Part shown: positions 28,772-32,671 of the stretch, one piece after another
Numbering within the stretch: the first letter of the stretch is position 1
Layout: every line of letters begins with the position of its first letter
Assembly: GCA_029287855.1 (NCBI GenBank)
Contig: JARFQI010000187.1
Location: forward strand, 1 to 32,671
Source of the DNA: Arenicellales bacterium
GTDB lineage: Bacteria; Pseudomonadota; Gammaproteobacteria; BMS3Bbin11
Reading direction: 5' to 3'
Length of the DNA: 32,671 nt
The notes under the pieces: model-generated
Seen by the model: only the letters and a program-made list of their open reading frames with translations
Databases searched by the model: none
Told to the model about the DNA's origin: nothing
Program-made: the position numbers and the translations under genes

Positions 28772-28786
28772 TCGGACAGGGTCCGA
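28772..28786 (+). promoter_or_regulatory. Leader hairpin just before the pnp ribosome-binding site
   Basis: TCGGAC (28772-28777) and GTCCGA (28781-28786) form a perfect 6-bp stem with loop AGG, four bases before the AGGG (28791-28794) of the pnp ribosome-binding site. There is no T-tract. In E. coli an RNase III-cleaved leader stem upstream of pnp mediates PNPase autoregulation; that stem is much longer, so similarity of role is only inferred. Confidence 0.42.
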
Positions 28787-28800
28787 GCAGAGGGTGAATT

Positions 28801-30894
28801 TTGAAAAAGGTAAGTAAGTCATTTCAGTACGGTGAGCACACCGTTACATTGGAAACAGGTGAAATTGCACGTCAGGCTGATGCTGCAATCATGGCAAGCA
28901 TGGACGATACAGTTGTTCTGGTCACAGTGGTAGGAGCTAAAAGCGCCCGTCCCGGACAGGATTTCTTCCCTCTGACCGTTGATTTCCAGGAAAAAGTCTA
29001 CGCTGCGGGTCGTATCCCCGGTGGTTTTTTCCGTCGAGAAGGTCGTCCTTCTGAAAAAGAAATACTGATTTGCCGCCTGATTGACCGTCCGATGCGTCCC
29101 CTGTTCCCAAAAGGTTACGTCAATGAGGTACAGATAATCTGTACTGTGATTTCAATTAATCCAGATGTCGATCCTGATCTTGTAGCCATGCTGGGTACTT
29201 CAGCAGCACTTGCTACATCAGGCCTGCCTTTCAATGGACCTGTTGGCGCAGCCCGAGTTGGCTATATAAATGGTGAATATGTACTCAATCCAGGTAATGA
29301 GGCACTCAAGGAGTCTGAACTTGACCTGGTTGTTGCCGGAACAGAAAGTGCCGTACTGATGGTTGAGTCTGAAGCAAATATGCTCTCTGAAGAAGTGATG
29401 CTTGGCTCTGTTATGTTCGGTCATGAACAGTCGCAGATTGCAATCAATGCAATTCGTGAACTGGCCGCTGAAGTTAACACCCCACAGCGCGAATGGGTAG
29501 CGGCAGAGAAAGATGAATCATTAGCAGAGAAAGTCGCTGCTATCGGTACTGCAGGCTTTGAAGAAGCTTACAGTACTGCTGAAAAGATGACTCGCCAGGA
29601 TAAATGTTCTGCTGTCCGCAGCCAGATCATGGACGAACTGACTACTGATGAGACTTCGCCTGACGATGCTGAACAAATTGCCGGTGCGATAAAAGGGCTG
29701 GAGAAGAAAATCGTTCGCGGCCGTATTCTTGATGGGCAGCCTCGTATCGATGGCCGTGATACACGTACTATCCGTCCAATTACTATTCGCACTGGCGTTC
29801 TGCCTCGCGCACATGGCTCCGCGCTGTTTACTCGTGGTGAGACGCAGGCGCTGGTCGTTACCACTCTTGGTACTGAACGTGATGCACAGATTATCGATGC
29901 ACTTGAAGGCAGTTACCGTGATCCATTTATGCTGCATTACAACTTCCCGCCTTTTTCTGTCGGTGAGACAGGGCGAGTAGGCAGTCCAAAGCGTCGTGAA
30001 ATTGGACACGGCAAACTGGCAAAGCGTGCCGTTGCTGCAATTGTCCCGACACTGGAAGAATTCCCTTACGTTATTCGCGTCGTATCCGAAATTACTGAAA
30101 GTAACGGTTCAAGCTCTATGGCTTCGGTCTGTGGTGCATCTCTGTCAATGATGGATGCAGGTGTAAAGACCAAGGCACCAGTAGCAGGTGTAGCAATGGG
30201 ACTTATCAAGGACGGTGACAAGTTTGCCGTACTGTCTGATATTCTGGGTGACGAGGATCATCTTGGTGATATGGACTTTAAAGTCGCCGGTACCACTGAA
30301 GGTGTTACCGCACTGCAGATGGACATAAAGATCGAAGGAATTACACGGGAAATAATGGAAATTGCATTGAGCCAGGCAAAAGAAGGGCGTGAGCATATCC
30401 TTGGAGAAATGGCTAAGGCGATTGAAGCCCCACGCGAAGAAATGTCTGACTATGCGCCGCGCATCATTACCCTGAAGATTCCAGCAGATAAGATTCGCGA
30501 CGTTATTGGTAAAGGTGGTGCAACTATCCGCTCAATTTCTGAGGAAACCGGCGCAACCGTCGATATTCAGGATGATGGTACGGTTAAAATCGGTTCAACT
30601 GATAATGCCGCAGGCCAGGAAGCGAAAAGACGCATCGAACAGATCACTGCCGATGTCGAAGTCGGCGCGATCTATGAAGGAAAAGTTGCCAAGCTTATGG
30701 ACTTTGGTGCCTTTGTGACAATTCTGCCAGGTAAAGATGGCCTGGTGCACATTTCACAAATTTCCAATGAAAGAGTAGAGAAAGTCAGTGACAAACTGTC
30801 TGAAGGTGACGTTATCAAGGTCAAAGTACTTGAGGTTGACCGTCAGGGCCGCATCCGCCTGAGTATGAAGGCCATCAGTGATGATGTCGCCTGA
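28801..30894 (+). CDS. pnp: Polyribonucleotide nucleotidyltransferase (PNPase)
   Basis: PNPase is a trimeric phosphorolytic 3'-5' exoribonuclease and degradosome partner that degrades mRNA and can add tails. Domains: RNase PH-like core 1 (about 1-140), alpha-helical linker (about 145-300), RNase PH-like core 2 (about 310-545) with catalytic D486 and D492 in [17 protein letters not shown] domain with GKGG 570-573, and S1 domain (about 620-690, [13 protein letters not shown]). Length 697 (711 in E. coli); the tail after S1 is short. The start is TTG at 28801 with GAGGG (28790-28794) upstream; E. coli pnp also starts with TTG. Confidence 0.98.
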   Translation: MKKVSKSFQYGEHTVTLETGEIARQADAAIMASMDDTVVLVTVVGAKSARPGQDFFPLTVDFQEKVYAAGRIPGGFFRREGRPSEKEILICRLIDRPMRPLFPKGYVNEVQIICTVISINPDVDPDLVAMLGTSAALATSGLPFNGPVGAARVGYINGEYVLNPGNEALKESELDLVVAGTESAVLMVESEANMLSEEVMLGSVMFGHEQSQIAINAIRELAAEVNTPQREWVAAEKDESLAEKVAAIGTAGFEEAYSTAEKMTRQDKCSAVRSQIMDELTTDETSPDDAEQIAGAIKGLEKKIVRGRILDGQPRIDGRDTRTIRPITIRTGVLPRAHGSALFTRGETQALVVTTLGTERDAQIIDALEGSYRDPFMLHYNFPPFSVGETGRVGSPKRREIGHGKLAKRAVAAIVPTLEEFPYVIRVVSEITESNGSSSMASVCGASLSMMDAGVKTKAPVAGVAMGLIKDGDKFAVLSDILGDEDHLGDMDFKVAGTTEGVTALQMDIKIEGITREIMEIALSQAKEGREHILGEMAKAIEAPREEMSDYAPRIITLKIPADKIRDVIGKGGATIRSISEETGATVDIQDDGTVKIGSTDNAAGQEAKRRIEQITADVEVGAIYEGKVAKLMDFGAFVTILPGKDGLVHISQISNERVEKVSDKLSEGDVIKVKVLEVDRQGRIRLSMKAISDDVA

Positions 30895-30926
30895 TTACAG
30901 ATCAGCACGTTTCTAGCTTTAATAAG

Positions 30927-30949
30927 AAGGGCCGCAAGGCCCTTTTTTT
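30927..30949 (+). terminator. Intrinsic terminator after pnp
   Basis: AAGGGCC (30927-30933) and GGCCCTT (30938-30944) form a 7-bp stem with tetraloop GCAA. Seven T residues (30943-30949) overlap the end of the stem. Strong classical terminator closing the rimP-to-pnp cluster. Confidence 0.93.
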
Positions 30950-30980
30950 GTGCCTGCAGCAGTGTCGCTTTCTGTGGTGT

Positions 30981-31014
30981 AAGTATAAGTATAAGGGGAA
31001 AGGGGAAAGGGGAA
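30981..31014. repeat. Short tandem repeats AAGTAT and GGGGAAA
   Basis: AAGTAT occurs twice in a row (30981-30992). After AA, GGGGAAA occurs at 30995-31001 and 31002-31008, with a partial third unit GGGGAA at 31009-31014. The tract is purine-only from 30993 to 31014 and lies just past the pnp terminator, in non-coding DNA. Candidate slippage-prone tract; no gene reads through it. Confidence 0.75.
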
Positions 31015-31065
31015 TGATCTTTATTCACTAATTCTCTCAATCTACGCTTGATCGACCATTATTTA

Positions 31066-31103
31066 AATCTGGTTCAGATTCGACCTGTAGACATATGCCT
31101 ACA
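31066..31103. repeat. Two adjacent small palindromes
   Basis: AATCTG (31066-31071) and CAGATT (31075-31080) form a 6-bp stem with loop GTT. Next, 31086-31103 is an 18-bp near-perfect palindrome, TGTAG-A-CATATG-C-CTACA, with one mismatched pair. The second has the symmetry of a protein operator, but no nearby regulator gene is seen. Confidence 0.45.
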
Positions 31104-31121
31104 ACGACTGCAAACGTCCCA

Positions 31122-31293
31122 CTGGTCCTGACCCGTACTTTAGGTCAATTTAGAAGTGTCCACTAATTCGAGGCAGGACCAGACTGCAGACACTCACAGA
31201 GCGCCTCCGGGCGGCTTTTTGCTGGGTCGCCTAAACGACCGCAACCCAATACAGACCTTCGTTGCTTACATAGTCAAATAGTGGACAGAACCA
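31122..31293. mobile_element. Possible relic of a small inverted-repeat (MITE-like) element
   Basis: Several inverted repeats nest in 31122-31293. CTGGTCCTG (31122-31130) matches CAGGACCAG (31174-31182). TGTCCACTA (31157-31165) matches TAGTGGACA (31279-31287), bounding a 131-bp segment; the arms agree at 11 of the first 12 positions. A further GAACCAG (31287-31293, allowing one overlap) resembles the complement of CTGGTCC with one change. There is no transposase and no clear target duplication. This looks like decayed insertion-element ends or a short non-autonomous element; identity uncertain. Confidence 0.35.
31201..31220 (+). terminator. Terminator-like hairpin within the repeat-rich gap
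   Basis: CGCC (31202-31205), loop TCCG, GGCG (31210-31213), then GC and five T residues (31216-31220). It has the form of a short intrinsic terminator, but no gene precedes it within 300 bases. It may belong to the inverted-repeat element around it. A second hairpin follows: GGTCG 31225-31229 with CGACC 31236-31240. Confidence 0.4.
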
Positions 31294-31386
31294 GATCTTG
31301 ATCGCTATTGCAGTCTGTCACAGTGCTGTCATTATTTTTTGATTAAATATGTAGTTATTTTGCTAATCAACCATCGGTACTGATTT

Positions 31387-32106
31387 ATGCCTGTTGTCCG
31401 AACATTGCTGCTACTCACCATACTTTTTTCTGTTTTCGCCAGCCCGGGTTATGCATTTACGTTTAAAAAGCAACAGGATCCTGTTGCTGAAAGCGCTAAC
31501 AGTGCACGTTTTATATTATCTCCAGACATAAAGCTGATCGAGATCGATGGTGAGAAGTATGACAGCAAGTTCTTGAATACAGGTAATACGGAGTTGTCGT
31601 TGCCGCCGGGTTACCATGAATTTCGGATACGTTACGATAAAATCTGGGATCTGGACTATGATAATTTTGATCCACTCCAGTCTGACGCAGTAGTCGTTGC
31701 TATTGCCGCTGAATCAGCGAACACTTATCAGATCACTCACAAACCACTGAACACTTATAAACAGGCAAAGCAATTTACCTTCGAGCCTGAATTTTTCGTT
31801 GTTGATATTCGTAATCAGAAGCGAACATCTTCGAATCAGGAACAGGAATTACTGACCAATCGAACCATGCAGGATCCGCAGAAACCAGGCATTGTCGATA
31901 AGGCGCCAGCCACAAAACCAGGGCCTGTACCAGCTCCTTCTGCCAAACCCGTGGCTGCTTCAGCTGCTGTAGTAGATACTCAGGGTTCAGCCCCAGTCGC
32001 ATCGCAACCACAATCGCTGATTATGTTGCAGTACTGGTGGAAGCGCGCCAGTGTCAAAGACCGAAAACAGTTTTATCAGTGGATAGGTTCGACCGGCAGT
32101 CGTTGA
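31387..32106 (+). CDS. DUF2057 family (YccT/CsgI-like) secreted protein
   Basis: Predicted periplasmic or exported protein of 239 residues. The signal peptide is residues 1-23 (cleavage after GYA); there is no lipobox. Residues about 40-140 match the DUF2057/UPF0319 pattern as I recall it: SARFILSPDIKLIEIDGEKYD, then LPPGYHEFRIRYDKIW, then FEPEFFVVD. A Pro/Ala-rich low-complexity linker (about 165-208) follows. The end, LQYWWKRASVKDRKQFYQWIG (about 214-234), matches the C-terminal block of E. coli YccT ([20 protein letters not shown]), which in Salmonella is reported as the curli inhibitor CsgI. Role here unknown; no curli genes are in view. No clear Shine-Dalgarno precedes ATG 31387. Confidence 0.72.
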   Translation: MPVVRTLLLLTILFSVFASPGYAFTFKKQQDPVAESANSARFILSPDIKLIEIDGEKYDSKFLNTGNTELSLPPGYHEFRIRYDKIWDLDYDNFDPLQSDAVVVAIAAESANTYQITHKPLNTYKQAKQFTFEPEFFVVDIRNQKRTSSNQEQELLTNRTMQDPQKPGIVDKAPATKPGPVPAPSAKPVAASAAVVDTQGSAPVASQPQSLIMLQYWWKRASVKDRKQFYQWIGSTGSR

Positions 32107-32426
32107 AACCCTGGTAGTTTCTGTTTCTTGCCGATGATGCAGGCGTAAATCTGCATTTATACAACATGATGCCTGATACGGTCATCGGCTAATTACCTCC
32201 AGCTAATTTGTCTGATTAAGAAGCCAAACAACAGATTTATTATTCAAGAACTTATATTCGCTATACACATTTTTATGTACACCTTTTGATTTTCGTAACA
32301 ATAAAATCAGGTGCTTTTCGTTAGGTAAAATCTGCTTCTGTATAATTCCTATTCTATAAAGCAAGACTGGTTTTTTCTGTATAAAGCAGTAATAATTATT
32401 GGCATAAAAAATATAGGTGATTTGAT
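32107..32426. other. Gene-free AT-rich interval before the CopZ-like gene
   Basis: Contains the structured segment above and a second stem: CACC (32280-32283) plus TGATTTT (32287-32293) pairing with AAAATCA (32303-32309) plus GGTG (32310-32313), with a TTT bulge, followed by CTTTT; possibly a weak terminator. Further right, TATAAT (32341-32346) and TATAAA (32355-32360 and 32380-32385) are possible -10 elements without good -35 partners. TTCTGTATAA recurs at 32336-32345 and 32375-32384, and TATAAAGCA at 32355-32363 and 32380-32388. A minus-strand open frame here is AT-rich and unconvincing. Confidence 0.5.
32130..32189 (+). other. Structured segment downstream of the DUF2057 gene
   Basis: GCCGATGA (32130-32137) pairs perfectly with TCATCGGC (32182-32189). 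Inside, CAGGC (32140-32144) pairs with GCCTG (32171-32175), so the 60 bases can fold as a two-part stem with internal loop. It starts 24 bases after the stop codon. No T-tract follows, so it is not a standard terminator. It could be a 3'-end stabilising structure or a small RNA. Confidence 0.45.
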
Positions 32427-32671
32427 ATGTCTGATTGCTGCTGTTCATCCAAAAGTAATTCCTCACATCCTACAAAGCATGCCTGCCCTGTGAATGGGTT
32501 GGAATATTCGGAAGTCTCAAGACGCACTATCAACCACCACATAAAACAATCCTGGTTGTGGGATGGCAAAGATCAACCATATTACTTTTGTGATGATCCA
32601 AATTGTGATGTTGTGTATTTCGGATTAGATAATTCTGTTATCCAAAAGTCTCATGTGCGAACTGCAGTGGG
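32427..32671 (+). CDS. CopZ-type metallochaperone, N-terminal part (cut by window end)
   Basis: An open frame from ATG 32427 runs off the window end (81 complete codons). AGGTGA at 32415-32420 is six bases upstream. The protein begins MSDCCC, then has HACPVNG (18-24), YSEVSRRTINHHIK (27-40), YYFCDDPNCDVVYFG (52-66) and SVIQKSHVRTAVG. This matches, from memory, the Zn-binding N-terminal domain of Archaeoglobus-type CopZ, annotated as an iron-sulfur cluster-binding metallochaperone; C20, C55 and C60 are likely metal ligands. In that family a [2Fe-2S]-binding part follows, and sometimes a copper-binding domain; neither is visible here. It may take part in copper or other soft-metal handling; the partner genes lie beyond the window. 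Confidence 0.75.
   Translation, partial: MSDCCCSSKSNSSHPTKHACPVNGLEYSEVSRRTINHHIKQSWLWDGKDQPYYFCDDPNCDVVYFGLDNSVIQKSHVRTAV

Larger units (their letters stand above)
30950..31386. other. Gene-free interval between pnp and the DUF2057 gene
   Basis: No credible coding sequence on either strand. It holds the tandem repeats, the palindromes, the inverted-repeat relic and the terminator-like hairpin listed separately. Near its right end, TTGATTA (31339-31345) and TAATCAA (31364-31370) form a 7-bp inverted repeat around 18 AT-rich bases, 16 bases before the DUF2057 start. A recognisable promoter for that gene is not evident; TTGCAG (31308-31313) with ATTATT (31331-31336) is the best-spaced weak pair. 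Confidence 0.6.

Noticed and set aside
29521-30009. 162-residue minus-strand open frame opposite pnp
   Set aside because: Falls over the conserved PNPase core with no domain or start signal.
30981-31014. CRISPR-like or G-quadruplex reading of the tandem tract
   Set aside because: Units are 6-7 bases with no spacers, and only three G4 runs occur, one short of a standard intramolecular quadruplex.
32203-32466. 87-residue minus-strand open frame in the right-hand gap
   Set aside because: AT-driven composition (Asn, Lys, Ile, Tyr), no ribosome-binding site, and it overlaps the start of the CopZ-like gene, which has a good Shine-Dalgarno.

Overview
This window reads as part of the core chromosome of a gammaproteobacterium, and every convincing gene lies on the + strand. 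The evidence is gene content and order. The backbone rlmE-ftsH-folP-glmM-(tpiA)-secG-tRNA-Leu(GAG) ... tRNA-fMet-rimP-nusA-infB-rbfA-truB-rpsO-pnp is the order I recall for Escherichia and Pseudomonas. Here a complete 14-gene respiratory complex I operon (nuoA-N) and two small lipoprotein genes sit between the two tRNA genes. nuoC and nuoD are separate genes, NuoG lacks the extra N7 cluster cysteines, and the NuoA/B/C/D sequences are of the mitochondrial/alphaproteobacterial type. From memory this recalls Legionella, Coxiella and Xanthomonas rather than the fused-nuoCD type of E. coli. I cannot name the genus.

Layout. 1-253: non-coding, opening with a strong palindrome that looks like a dispersed repeat. 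254-6650: rRNA methylation (rlmE), membrane proteolysis (ftsH), folate synthesis (folP), cell-wall precursor synthesis (glmM), glycolysis (tpiA), protein export (secG) and tRNA-Leu. 6651-21160: a near-consensus promoter followed by nuoABCDEFGHIJKLMN, tightly packed with several overlapping stop/start junctions, giving a proton-pumping NADH:quinone oxidoreductase. 21198-21908: two paralogous PEGA-like lipoproteins. 21947-22109: promoter, initiator tRNA and intrinsic terminator, a self-contained unit. 22203-30949: the transcription/translation/RNA-decay cluster rimP-nusA-infB-rbfA-truB-rpsO-pnp, closed by a clear intrinsic terminator. 30950-31386: gene-free accessory-looking DNA with tandem repeats and inverted repeats. 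31387-32106: a DUF2057 (YccT/CsgI-like) secreted protein. 32107-32426: gene-free, AT-rich and structured. 32427-end: the 5' part of a Cys-rich CopZ-type metallochaperone gene cut by the window edge.

Most of the window is ordinary housekeeping, and I do not see a convincing new multi-gene system. The parts that merit a second look are small: the paired PEGA-like lipoproteins, a strong ribosome-binding site feeding a four-codon minicistron just before nuoA, hairpins immediately before the infB and pnp ribosome-binding sites, a U1.U72 initiator tRNA, the repeat-rich gap after pnp, and the truncated metallochaperone.
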